Below, one piece after another: positions 55,900 through 64,000 of a stretch of DNA of 64,000 nt (positions within the stretch are counted from its first letter, which is position 1; each line of letters starts with the position of its first letter). The DNA is taken from contig CAWAYV010000034.1 in the NCBI GenBank assembly GCA_963786295.1, positions 62,001-126,000 of the forward strand, written 5' to 3'. This DNA comes from JACCZX01 sp963786295 (GTDB taxonomy: Bacteria; Pseudomonadota; Gammaproteobacteria; Burkholderiales; Burkholderiaceae_F). The notes beneath the pieces were generated by a model. That model was not told where the DNA came from and did no database searches. It saw only the letters and a program-made list of their open reading frames with translations. The position numbers were made by a program, and so were the translations under genes.

Positions 55900-56676
55900 T
55901 GCGGATCACGGCAGACGGCGTCACAGTCACGGTCGGTGCCGCGACGTTACTCGATGACGTCAGCGTGTCAGCTGAGCCTGGGCAGCTACTCGGCCTGGTC
56001 GGCCCCAATGGCGCGGGCAAGTCCACCTTGCTACGAGTGCTCGCCGGGTTGCGCGACTGCGCGCGCGGAGACGTCCGCTACGACGGTCGCACGCGCAGCG
56101 AGCTAGGGCCGCAGCGATTGTCGCAACAGCTCGGCTATCTCGCGCAGCGCGGGCCGGTCGCGTGGCCATTGACGGTCGAACGGCTCGTCGCGCTCGGCCG
56201 CCTGCCGCATGTACAAGCTTGGGGTGCGCACGACGCGCAGGGAGCGGCGGCCATCGACGCAGCGCTGAGCGACACCGACACGCTGCATTTGCGCCATCGT
56301 GTCGTCGACACGTTGTCGGGCGGCGAGCTCGCACGCGTTCTGCTCGCGCGCGCGCTGGCGGTCGGCGGCGCCGCATTGCTGGCGGATGAGCCAGTCGCCG
56401 AGCTCGACCCGTATCACCAACTGCAGGTGATGGACATCCTGCGTGCGCGTGCCGACTCAGGTGCAGACCGTGATCGTCGTGCTGCACGAGATCACTTTGG
56501 CCGCGCGGTTTTGTGATCGTCTGGTATTGCTCGATCGCGGCCGCGTTGCCGCCGCCGGATCGCCGGCGGACGTGTTGACCGATGAAACTTTGGGCGCAAC
56601 CTACCGCGTGCGCGCCCTGCGTGGAGAGCATGCGGGTGTCGGCTACCTTCTACCGTGGCAACGAACCGACGCATAA
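55899..56676 (+). CDS. btuD: Cobalamin ABC transporter ATPase BtuD, one frame break
   Basis: ATPase of the B12 importer. The Walker A motif GPNGAGKST and the ABC signature LSGGELARVLLARAL are present, and Walker B is seen as LLADEPVAELDP. One extra base near 56459-56461 breaks the expected ADSGQTVIVVLHEITLAARFCDRL; the correct frame ends at 56676. Without correction the protein stops at 56516 and loses the switch His. It overlaps the facing COG2102 gene by 27 bases. Confidence 0.9.
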
Positions 56677-57333
56677 GTCGGCGTAACAAAAACCGTCGCG
56701 CTCGACGATCTCTCCGAGCTCGAACTCGATTGCTTTGCCGAACATCGGGCCGGCGAATGCGAACGTATGGAACTCGCCGCGTTCACCGCACGGATCCACG
56801 GTGGGCGGCAAATCTTCCAGCAAGGTCGCATCGAAAGTGCGGCCGCAGTACGACGCCGGTAGCTGCCGCGGATCGACGCACGTCAGCGCCGCGCGTAATC
56901 CCGAGTCGATCATTGCGCGCGCCAGCGCAGGCGTGTCTTGCGGCGAGCACCATAGCGGGAACAACGGCTCGATGCCGGTGCCTGCCAGCTGTCGCACGCG
57001 GTAGTCGCGGATGTCCTGCAAAAATAGATCGCCAAAAGCAATGTGCGTGATGCCGTCGGCCGTGGCGCGCTCGACGAAGCGTCCCATGCGCTGCTCGTAC
57101 TCGGCGTTGCTGCAGGGCCACGGCAGAGCCACCGTGTGAAGCGGCAACCCGGCAGCTTCAGCCTGCGCTTCCAGCAATTCGCGTCGCACCGCGTGCATCG
57201 CAACGCGATCGGCCGCTTCGTTCAATGTGGTGAGCAAGCCGACGACCTCGAGGCGCATCGCACGGATCATGTGCAGCGCCCACGCGCTGTCCTTGCCGGA
57301 ACTCCACGACAGCAACACGCGTTGCCGCTTCAC
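56650..57333 (-). CDS. COG2102/DUF71 ATP-pyrophosphatase-like protein, probable B12-salvage type
   Basis: A 227-residue protein of the Dph6-related PP-loop family: VLLSWSSGKDSAWALHM is the ATP-binding P-loop and ITHIAFGDLFLQDIRDYR a conserved second block. In eukaryotes and archaea the family makes diphthamide, but bacteria lack that; comparative genomics has proposed a B12-salvage role for bacterial members beside B12 transport genes. Here it faces btuD and overlaps the BtuF-like gene, which agrees with that proposal. Its substrate is untested. Confidence 0.85.
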   Translation of the reverse strand: MKRQRVLLSWSSGKDSAWALHMIRAMRLEVVGLLTTLNEAADRVAMHAVRRELLEAQAEAAGLPLHTVALPWPCSNAEYEQRMGRFVERATADGITHIAFGDLFLQDIRDYRVRQLAGTGIEPLFPLWCSPQDTPALARAMIDSGLRAALTCVDPRQLPASYCGRTFDATLLEDLPPTVDPCGERGEFHTFAFAGPMFGKAIEFELGEIVERDGFCYADLCVGSLPR

Positions 57334-58277
57334 ACGACAGCGGCCGACGCGGCTGCGCTCCGAATGTCGCGCAGACTGAGCGCGCGCGGCAGGTGAGCAG
57401 GCAGCGGGTGCACGTCCGAATGCAGTGCGTGCGCCAGAATTTCCAGGCTGTCGACCAGGCGCGGACCGGGTCGGCTGAAGTACTGCGAGCCGTCGATGAC
57501 ATACACGCGTTCAGTGCGCACGGCGGCCAACGTCTGCCATTGCGGTAATACTTCGAGCGCGATCAAGTCTTGCTGTGTTCGCGCTACGTCGAAGCCGCAG
57601 CAAGCGACAAAAATCACGTCGGGCTGGGCCGCTTCGACTTCGATCCAGCGCAAAGTGCGAGACCTCTCGCCTGCGCGGCCGAGCAATTCGACACCGCCGG
57701 CGAGGTCTACGAGCTCGGGCGTCCAATGACCACACGAAAACGGCGGGTCGAGCCATTCGAGCAACACCATACGCGGGCGCAATCGAACGGTTGAACTGCG
57801 CGCGGAAACCGCGTCTACCCGGGCGCGCAGACCTGCGAGCACGCGCTCGCTGCGCGTTGAAACGCCGGCCGCATCAGCGACCAGCCGCAGGCAATCCAGC
57901 ACATCGTTCAATGACCGCGGCGCGAGGTTGACCACTTGCGGGCGAGTCGACAAGGAGCTCGCAGCCGCCTGCACTTCATCGTCCGCCACTGCGCAGACAT
58001 CGCACAGCGCCTGGGTCACGATCAGATCGGGATGCAGCGACTCCAGCAACGGCATGTCGAGCGTGTAAAGCGCTTGTTGTGTGCGCAACTGATCGCGCAC
58101 TCGCGCGTCAACGTCGGCGCTGCTCGCGTCGTGCGGGATCAGAGTCCGGGTGACTCTTGGCAAGCGCTTTACTTCGGCGGGCCAGTCGCATTCGTGGGTG
58201 ACGCCGACCAGTTGGTCTCGCAGACCGAGTGCACAAACGATTTCGGTCGCGCTTGGGAGCAGAGAGACGATACGCAT
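57330..58277 (-). CDS. BtuF-like cobalamin-binding protein without signal peptide
   Basis: A 315-residue protein of the periplasmic-binding BtuF type (RIVSLLPSATEIVCALGLRDQ start, GHWTPELVDLAGG, SRPGPRLVDSLEILA). It begins directly with the mature BtuF-type strand, with no signal peptide visible, so it may act in the cytosol or be a salvage partner of the overlapping COG2102 gene (4-base overlap) rather than a second transporter receptor. It is preceded 17 bases upstream on the same strand by the TonB receptor. Confidence 0.87.
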   Translation of the reverse strand: MRIVSLLPSATEIVCALGLRDQLVGVTHECDWPAEVKRLPRVTRTLIPHDASSADVDARVRDQLRTQQALYTLDMPLLESLHPDLIVTQALCDVCAVADDEVQAAASSLSTRPQVVNLAPRSLNDVLDCLRLVADAAGVSTRSERVLAGLRARVDAVSARSSTVRLRPRMVLLEWLDPPFSCGHWTPELVDLAGGVELLGRAGERSRTLRWIEVEAAQPDVIFVACCGFDVARTQQDLIALEVLPQWQTLAAVRTERVYVIDGSQYFSRPGPRLVDSLEILAHALHSDVHPLPAHLPRALSLRDIRSAAASAAVV

Positions 58278-58294
58278 GGCGCGATTGGCCGTAG

Positions 58295-60430
58295 CTAAAA
58301 GGCGTAACGAGCTGTCACCCCGCCGAATACCGCACGCGTCGCCGAAGCTTCGAAATATCGCTGATTTGCTTCGTTGACGATGACGGAGCCGACATAGTTC
58401 GCGTTAAGTACGTTGTCCACACGGATGTACTGCGTGAGATTCCAGCCACGGAAGTTTTGCTGAAATCCGCCGCGCCAATTGATCGCAGCATACGAGTCCG
58501 CCGCGGCGCTGTTAACGTCATTCGCGTAAAGCTTGCTTGCCGCGCGCGCCTCCAGGGCCGTGGAGAAACCGCTTGCGGGATGCTGCCAGGTTATCTCGCC
58601 GTAGAGGACATGGCGTGGCACCCCTGGCAACCTCTTGCCGGACAAGTCTTGACCACTTACGTTCGTGAAGCGCTCGAATACGGCATCCGTATACGTATAT
58701 GAGACGTACACCGACAGAGCATCGACTGTCACGTTAGCCGCAAGCTCGATGCCCTGGCGACTTGTTTCGCTCGCATTTGTAAAGGTATTGCGGCCACCTG
58801 ACGACGTTGCGGCCACGACCTCATTCTTTGTAATCGAATGGAACACGGCGGCTGTTGCTTGCGTGTAGGTGCCGACCAATGCCTTGACGCCAGCCTCGTA
58901 GTTCGTGGTCGTGGCAGGTTTCAAGTCGAAGTTCAATCCAGGTTGCCCGTCCGGTCGGTACGCGAGCTCGACAAACGTCGGCGTTTCGAAGCCCCGCCCA
59001 GCTGAGGCAAATACATTGAGCGCTGGGGTGAGTTCGTACCCCGCGCCAATCACCGGGGTAGTACGACGATAGCGGGCGGTGCCGCTATCGTCCGGATTCG
59101 GGCCCACGATAAAGTGATCGTCCGAGCGGAACTTCACGTCAATATGGCGCACGCCTGCAGTCAGCTGCCAGCGATCGGCTACGTACCAATTCGCGATTAG
59201 AAACTGGTCGAAGTTGTATACGGTGTCATCCTCGTCGCGCCGCAGAGCCCCAGTCGTGCCGTTGTTGTTGACGAAGCCCTGTCGTCGTTCTGCCATTCGG
59301 TCATAGTCGAGCCCGAGGGTCATCGAGTAGGGCCTTCCAATCAGAACACCCGAATGCCGCCATTGCGCAGCGACGCCGCTGAAATCACGATCGAGATCGA
59401 CTACTCCTCCTGATGACGTCAATCCCTGTGCCGCCAACGGTATCGCGAGATGCTGCACGACATCACGGTGCCCACCGTAGCCCAGAATCCTTACGGTGTC
59501 GTTCGAGGTAATTCGACGCTCGTACACGGCTCCGCCTTGCTGATGATCGATGCTCTTGCGAGTATTGAACAAAACTGCGTTCGTGCCGGCCTGTCTCGGA
59601 TTCTCGTCAAGCTGGGCCTGGGTCAACCCTAGAGGATCCTGTGTATTGTGCTGCTCGAGCGAATTGCCGATCAGCGTCAATTTCGAGTTGTCATCGATCG
59701 TCACACCCAGTTTCAGATTGGCCAGGTCGCGCCGCGCCGCGCTGTGCTCTCGGAAACCATCGGTTTCAAAGCGAGAGACGTTCGCGGTGTAGTTAAGTGC
59801 TCCGGTCGTGCCGCCAAACGTCACTCCTGCCCGCCACGATGCGAACGTGCCGAAGAATCCGTTGGCTTCCAGCGTTGGGCGCGATGGCCCGTCTTCGGTG
59901 ACAAGATTTATGACACCTCCAGATGCATTTCCATACAACGCGGTGAACGGACCGCGCAGCACTTCGACATTTTTCGCGCCATCCAAATCGAAGAGGGCAG
60001 TTTGGCCCTGTCCATCGGGCATCGTCAGCGGAATCCCGTCCTGAATCAAACGCACACCTCGCACACCGAACGTCGAGCGCGCCCCGAATCCGCGGGATGA
60101 AACCTGCAGGTCTTGGGCATAGTTTTGGCGGTTTTGGATTAGCAGGCCGGGAACGCGACCTAACGTTTCCGAGAGGTTTACGCGCAGTTGTTGGTCGCGA
60201 ATCGTCTCACCGTCGACCGAGTCAATTGAGGCCGGCACGTCGAACACACGTTGTGGCTGGCGCGTCCCTGTAACTACTACCGGGTCCAGCAGCGAGTATT
60301 GCGCGGTGGCGCTCGAGCCGCATGCCCACGTCGCCACGACCAGAGAGCGCAAAAGTGTCGCGTGCGGACTGCCTGGGCGACGGTTTGCTGAGCGGTGTGC
60401 TGTCAGCGGCGACTCCGTTAAAGTTGTCAC
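58295..60430 (-). CDS. TonB-dependent outer-membrane receptor
   Basis: A 711-residue receptor. A signal region (LLRSLVVATWACGSSATAQ) is followed by DPVVVTGTRQP (TonB box), the plug with SRGFGARSTFGVRGVRLIQDGIPL and GPFTALYGNASGGVINLV, and a 22-strand-type barrel ending VFGGVTARYAF with the terminal aromatic. No frame break. It leads the minus-strand cluster with the BtuF-like and COG2102 genes, which suggests a corrinoid or a related ligand (cobinamide, for example), but the plug resembles siderophore receptors as much as BtuB. No riboswitch is seen upstream (60431-60555). Confidence 0.9.
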   Translation of the reverse strand: MTTLTESPLTAHRSANRRPGSPHATLLRSLVVATWACGSSATAQYSLLDPVVVTGTRQPQRVFDVPASIDSVDGETIRDQQLRVNLSETLGRVPGLLIQNRQNYAQDLQVSSRGFGARSTFGVRGVRLIQDGIPLTMPDGQGQTALFDLDGAKNVEVLRGPFTALYGNASGGVINLVTEDGPSRPTLEANGFFGTFASWRAGVTFGGTTGALNYTANVSRFETDGFREHSAARRDLANLKLGVTIDDNSKLTLIGNSLEQHNTQDPLGLTQAQLDENPRQAGTNAVLFNTRKSIDHQQGGAVYERRITSNDTVRILGYGGHRDVVQHLAIPLAAQGLTSSGGVVDLDRDFSGVAAQWRHSGVLIGRPYSMTLGLDYDRMAERRQGFVNNNGTTGALRRDEDDTVYNFDQFLIANWYVADRWQLTAGVRHIDVKFRSDDHFIVGPNPDDSGTARYRRTTPVIGAGYELTPALNVFASAGRGFETPTFVELAYRPDGQPGLNFDLKPATTTNYEAGVKALVGTYTQATAAVFHSITKNEVVAATSSGGRNTFTNASETSRQGIELAANVTVDALSVYVSYTYTDAVFERFTNVSGQDLSGKRLPGVPRHVLYGEITWQHPASGFSTALEARAASKLYANDVNSAAADSYAAINWRGGFQQNFRGWNLTQYIRVDNVLNANYVGSVIVNEANQRYFEASATRAVFGGVTARYAF

Positions 60431-60555
60431 ACGGCGCGCGAAGCCTGTTCGAAATCAACTCGTGAGGCCGAAGCGACTAGCAACTGTCGTGCGCTCTTGG
60501 CGCCATCGAGTTAACCTTCCTAGCACAATAGTCGGGTCAGTGAAGAAAGATACAG

Positions 60556-61560
60556 TTGAATCAAACACACGGCTACTGGCGCTTCTGCGTGGCGCCGATG
60601 ATGGAATGGACCGATCGGCACTGCCGATACTTTCATCGGCAACTGACGCGCCACGCACGGCTGTACACGGAGATGCTGACGACCGGCACGCTATTGCATG
60701 GCGATGCCGCGCGGCATTTGGCCTTCGATGGTGCCGAGCATCCGGTGGCACTGCAGTTGGGCGGCAGTGAGCCGGAAGAGCTGGCGCGCGCCGCGAAACT
60801 CGGGGCGCGTTATGGCTACGATGAAATCAACCTCAACTGCGGCTGCCCGTCGGAGCGTGTGCAGCGCGGCGCGTTCGGCGCGTGTTTGATGGCTGAACCG
60901 TCGCTGGTCGCTGATTGCATCAAGGCGATGCAGGATGCTGTGACCATCCCGGTAACGGTGAAACACCGGATCGGCGTTGACCGCCGCGACGACTACGGAT
61001 TCGTGCGCGATTTCGTCGGTGCGCTGCACGGCGCAGGTTGCCACGTGTTTATCGTGCACGCACGCAGCGCCTGGCTGAAAGGGCTGAGTCCGAAAGAGAA
61101 TCGTGAAGTGCCGCCGCTCGATTACTCGCGCGTGCTTCGCCTGAAGCAGGATTTTCCGTCAGCGGAGTTCGTCTTGAACGGTGGCATCAGCTCGCTCAGC
61201 GCAGCGCGCGAACACCTTGGCGCGGTCGATGGAGTGATGCTAGGGCGCGCCGCGTATCACGATCCCTATCTGCTCGCCGGCGCCGATCGGGCGTTGTTCG
61301 GCGATGCATCGTCAGCGACGACGCGAGAGACGGTCGTGTTGAAGATGACCCACTATCTGCAGCGGCAAATGCGCATCGGCGCCGCGCCGCGTCATATCGT
61401 GCGGCATATGCTCGGGCTGTTTCAGGGCTTGCGCGGCGCGCGGCAATGGCGCCGGACGTTAAGTGACGCCGACGCGCTGCAGCGCTACGGCGCCGACGTG
61501 CTCATGGTTGCGTTTGAAGCGGTAAGGGATCCGCCGGCGTTGCTCTCTGCTGCCGCATAA
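60556..61560 (+). CDS. dusA: tRNA-dihydrouridine synthase A
   Basis: FMN enzyme reducing uridines 20 and 20a of tRNA. The 334-residue protein has FCVAPMMEWTDRHCRYFHR, LYTEMLTTGTLLHG, EINLNCGCPSERVQRGAFGACLM (catalytic Cys) and VHARSAWLKGLSPKENR. The start is a TTG at 60556 because no in-frame ATG precedes the conserved APMMEWTD except within it. It is divergent from the TonB receptor and convergent with the DUF4124 gene. Confidence 0.94.
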   Translation: MNQTHGYWRFCVAPMMEWTDRHCRYFHRQLTRHARLYTEMLTTGTLLHGDAARHLAFDGAEHPVALQLGGSEPEELARAAKLGARYGYDEINLNCGCPSERVQRGAFGACLMAEPSLVADCIKAMQDAVTIPVTVKHRIGVDRRDDYGFVRDFVGALHGAGCHVFIVHARSAWLKGLSPKENREVPPLDYSRVLRLKQDFPSAEFVLNGGISSLSAAREHLGAVDGVMLGRAAYHDPYLLAGADRALFGDASSATTRETVVLKMTHYLQRQMRIGAAPRHIVRHMLGLFQGLRGARQWRRTLSDADALQRYGADVLMVAFEAVRDPPALLSAAA

Positions 61561-62069
61561 CGCCCGCGAAGAACGATGGTCCCTATTCGAGGACACGACT
61601 TCGGCAATTCGGCCTCGCGCCGGCTGACTTCCTGACTTGCCTTTTGCATCTGCTCGATCGTCGCCGCGCGAGTGTCTACAGCGTTGCGCGCCTCGATCGC
61701 GCGAGCGAGGTCACGCCGTGCGCGCTCGCATCGATCGGCAATCTTTTCTTCGGCCTTATTGCGCTTCTCCGCAGCACGTTTCTCTTCCTCTGCCTGCTTC
61801 TTGTCGTCTTTCTCGAGTTGTTTGACTTCGGCTGCATCCTTTTTCGCTCGATCCTTGGCAGCCTTTTGCTCGGGCACGCTGACCGGCGGCGCAGTATTGA
61901 CCTTGCGCACCGGCGAAGTACCTGCCGGACATTCGCGATTGGAATAAGTGACCTTGCCGTCTTTTCCCTCACACCGTTGCACTTGCATCTGCTGCGCCAA
62001 CGCGCTGCTGGCGAACACGCTTATCGCCAGCACGCAAATCACAAACGAACGGGTTCTTCGCAATCTCAT
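61485..62069 (-). CDS. DUF4124 domain-containing exported protein
   Basis: About 194 residues. A signal peptide (RSFVICVLAISVFASSALA) is followed by a short DUF4124 domain (QRCEGKDGKVTYSNRECPAG, with the family's Cys residues) and a long charged Lys/Glu/Arg coiled region (about 75-160). ATG 62069 is chosen because it begins the signal peptide. The tail (about 75 bases) overlaps the end of dusA, and the last 25 residues may not be real. Function unknown; probably an envelope protein. Confidence 0.82.
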   Translation of the reverse strand: MRLRRTRSFVICVLAISVFASSALAQQMQVQRCEGKDGKVTYSNRECPAGTSPVRKVNTAPPVSVPEQKAAKDRAKKDAAEVKQLEKDDKKQAEEEKRAAEKRNKAEEKIADRCERARRDLARAIEARNAVDTRAATIEQMQKASQEVSRREAELPKSCPRIGTIVLRGRYAAAESNAGGSLTASNATMSTSAP

Positions 62070-62159
62070 CTTATGCAGAATGGTGGCAGCGACGTGCGCG
62101 ACTTTCATCGCGCACGAGTCTATCGAATAACCGCCATCCAGGCGCAATACTGAGGGTTG

Positions 62160-63230
62160 TTACGGAATCGACAACGCGCTGCGAACCGCATCGGCTGCGG
62201 TCTTGTTGAAGCGGTACTGATAGTCGTAGATCTTCGCGCCCGCTTGATACAGCTTGCCTGGACGCACGCCGGGCGTGCCCTTGCTCGGTTCGATGAACGC
62301 GATCTTCGCGGACTCGCGCTCAACATTTGTTACGCCGGTGTCGAGCGGGTCAACGTTGGCCGGGAACGACAGCACGACCGCACGCGTGCCCGCGATCGTT
62401 TTCTCTTCCCATTCGCCCTCGTCGAGTGCCTTGACGCCGTCACGATCGCAGAAGAGCGTGCCGGTCTTGGCCGCAAACAGTTCGACCGAACCTTTCTTGG
62501 CGCCTGGTTTGAACAGCATCGCATACGGTTTCGCGCCTTTGCGATCCTCGTACGCGAGGCAGTAGGGAATCTGCTTCGAGAAGTTGCCGACGAACTGCGC
62601 AGTATTGCTGGCGCCGGTAAATGATTCGCGCGCCGGCAGTATCAGCACATCGTCGATGAAGCGTGCGATCACCAGGTACGCGACCGAGCCGGAAGGGAAA
62701 ACCGCACTGCCAACTTTGGCGGCTTCCTGCTTCAAGTAATTGTCGGGCGTGCGCAAGAATGGCTGCATCTGCTGGCCCGAGACATCGAACGCCTGCAATG
62801 TGACCGCGACCCGCAGCGGATTCTGACCCGAGAAAATCAAATACACCGTGCCGTCGGGCGCCGGGATTGCGAAGTTAGGGCGGCCCACCGGGCGGCGCTC
62901 GCCGTTTAATACGAAGTTGCCCGCATCGATGTTGCTGTGAACGGCACCGGTCTTGGCATCGTTGGTTGTTTCGGTCAGCGCGTAGCGATTCTCCGGGCCG
63001 GGTTTGTCGGCCGCGCGCAGGTTGGCGACGCGCGCACCGTAGATCAGATAAATACCGTCGCCGCGCAGAGCATCGAGGCCGGGGTTCGGCAGCGGTTTCG
63101 CGCCGCGTACCGGGCGCGGTTGCTTAAGTGGCCCATAGGTCTGAAGCTCGGTCGACAGCTCGGTGGCGATGGCGGCGGTGGATAGTGACAGCGCGACGAT
63201 CGCAATCGCGGCTTTCAGATTGAGGTGCAT
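62160..63230 (-). CDS. Exported protein of unknown function
   Basis: A 356-residue protein with a signal peptide (LKAAIAIVALSLSTAAIA) and a beta-rich mature part: GDGIYLIYGARVANLR, RPNFAIPAPDGTVYLIFSGQ, CLAYEDRKGAKPYAMLFK. The final segment (RPGKLYQAGAKIYDYQYRF) is also distinctive. I do not recognise a family; the repeated strand-like blocks hint at a beta-propeller or beta-sandwich. It is on the same strand as the DUF4124 gene, 90 bases upstream of it. Confidence 0.75.
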   Translation of the reverse strand: MHLNLKAAIAIVALSLSTAAIATELSTELQTYGPLKQPRPVRGAKPLPNPGLDALRGDGIYLIYGARVANLRAADKPGPENRYALTETTNDAKTGAVHSNIDAGNFVLNGERRPVGRPNFAIPAPDGTVYLIFSGQNPLRVAVTLQAFDVSGQQMQPFLRTPDNYLKQEAAKVGSAVFPSGSVAYLVIARFIDDVLILPARESFTGASNTAQFVGNFSKQIPYCLAYEDRKGAKPYAMLFKPGAKKGSVELFAAKTGTLFCDRDGVKALDEGEWEEKTIAGTRAVVLSFPANVDPLDTGVTNVERESAKIAFIEPSKGTPGVRPGKLYQAGAKIYDYQYRFNKTAADAVRSALSIP

Positions 63231-63350
63231 TCAGGTGATCTCCTGATACGTTCGAACGGTTCGGATCGTAGCGAACGCGAGAAAATGCGGTGATCCGAAA
63301 AAAGGCGGTAATTCTCCCGCGAAGGTGGGACTCAAGTTGCAAGCTCAAGA

Positions 63351-64000
63351 CTACAAGACCTTTCCTGGATTCATGATGTTCAGCGGATCCAGCGTGCGCT
63401 TAATCGCGCGCATCAAATTCATCTCGACCCCCGATTTATAGCGCGCATTCTCGTCGCGCTTTAACTGGCCGATGCCGTGCTCGGCGGAGATCGAGCCGGA
63501 AAATCGCGTTACTTGATCGTGCACGCATTCATATATCGCCGATTGGTGCGCAAAGAATCGATCTTCGTCCATACCGGCCGGCGCGCTGACGTTGTAGTGC
63601 AGATTGCCGTCACCGAGGTGACCAAAGGTCACCATTCGAACGCCGGGAAGGCGCTGAGCCAACAGCGCGTCGGTTTCATCGACGAAGCGCGCGATCGAGG
63701 AAATCGGCACCGATATGTCGTGCTTGATGTTCTTGCCCTCGCGCCTCTGCGCTTCCGGGATCAGCTCGCGCAGCATCCAAAGTGAGCGGCTTTGCGCCGC
63801 GGACTGCGCGATGACGGCATCGGCGATCAGTTGCTTATCCAACGCCTGCTCGGCCAGCGCTTGCAGTAGCGCCGCCGCGTGCTGCTCGTCTTCGTGATCG
63901 CTCAGTTCCAGCAGCACGTACTGCGCGTGCGTGCGCTCGAATGGTGAACGCTGGTCCGGAAAATGGCGCGTCACGAGTTGCAGGCACGTCGCGGAAAAGA
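63351..64000 (-). CDS. FAD-linked oxidase C-terminal part (D-lactate/D-2-hydroxyacid dehydrogenase type), 5' end outside window
   Basis: The C-terminal 216 residues of an FAD-binding oxidoreductase of the PCMH/GlcD family. The frame is open to the right edge, so the N-terminal FAD domain is missing here. VTFGHLGDGNLHYNVS and SISAEHGIGQLKRDE are the metal/substrate-binding His motifs and MRAIKRTLDPLNIMNPGKVL the usual end. D-lactate, glycolate or D-2-hydroxyglutarate could be the substrate. Confidence 0.93.
   Translation of the reverse strand, partial: FSATCLQLVTRHFPDQRSPFERTHAQYVLLELSDHEDEQHAAALLQALAEQALDKQLIADAVIAQSAAQSRSLWMLRELIPEAQRREGKNIKHDISVPISSIARFVDETDALLAQRLPGVRMVTFGHLGDGNLHYNVSAPAGMDEDRFFAHQSAIYECVHDQVTRFSGSISAEHGIGQLKRDENARYKSGVEMNLMRAIKRTLDPLNIMNPGKVL

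Noticed and set aside
14359..56676. Programmed +1 frameshifting as a genome-wide recoding system
   Set aside because: The break sites share no slippery sequence, stop-codon context or downstream structure, and several fall in homopolymers. Uniform insertion bias fits a technical cause better. Kept as a finding for checking only.
1..64000. tRNA, rRNA or CRISPR sequences
   Set aside because: No T-loop plus acceptor pattern, rRNA core sequence or regularly spaced direct repeats were seen on reading both strands; I cannot rule out a missed single tRNA without a covariance search.

Overview
The window reads as a GC-rich chromosomal segment of a betaproteobacterium (basis: pyruvate dehydrogenase E2/E3 with lipoyl domains, a betaproteobacterial proteasome homologue, phasin, a Bug-type periplasmic binding protein, the bpt-aat-NUDIX-pyrD group, rimP-nusA-infB-rbfA-truB, SOS-box lexA). 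It is almost all coding. I see no rRNA, tRNA, CRISPR array, prophage or insertion sequence.

Layout. 1-3.8 kb: end of the pyruvate dehydrogenase operon (aceF, a proteasome-like Ntn hydrolase, lpdA). 4-7.1 kb: a G8-domain protein, rpiA, a DUF2459 protein and a 0.4-kb noncoding locus of inverted repeats. 7.1-13.3 kb: yggX and argA (minus), hrpA, a lipoprotein. 13.5-17.7 kb: a CinA-type molybdopterin-binding protein, a sensor kinase/receiver, and phasin. 17.8-24.7 kb: DMT transporter, thioesterase, nitroreductase, malate/tartrate dehydrogenase, cfa, a Bug-type receptor, pbpG. 24.7-31.7 kb: an IclR regulator, lutAB, thpR, pyrD, the two N-degron aminoacyl transferases, a NUDIX hydrolase and a small membrane protein. 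31.9-37.2 kb: glutathione-dependent formaldehyde detoxification (frmA, fghA), a UdgX-type uracil-DNA glycosylase, and lexA with its own SOS box. 37.4-47.9 kb: scpB, rluB, then the rimP-nusA-infB-rbfA-truB-typA translation operon with a visible promoter and leader terminator. 48-51.6 kb: DMT transporter, two small stress-type proteins, an exported methyltransferase and a membrane-anchored SDR. 51.7-60.4 kb: a vitamin B12 uptake locus led by a cobalamin riboswitch (btuB, btuF, btuC, btuD; facing it a COG2102 ATPase, a BtuF-like protein and a second TonB receptor). 60.5-64 kb: dusA, two exported proteins of unknown role, and the end of an FAD-linked oxidase.

One property affects the whole annotation. 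At least thirteen genes or gene ends need a reading-frame change to give a full-length family member, and every change I could phase is of the same sense: one extra base. They hit genes expected to be essential or highly conserved (infB, pyrD three times). I read these as insertion errors in the underlying sequence, not as programmed frameshifting or pseudogenes, and give such genes their full span with the likely break point.

Most interesting items: the proteasome homologue between aceF and lpdA, the inverted-repeat locus at 6.68-7.07 kb, the bacterial CEMIP-like G8 protein, the UdgX-type protein beside lexA, and the B12 locus with a COG2102 protein.
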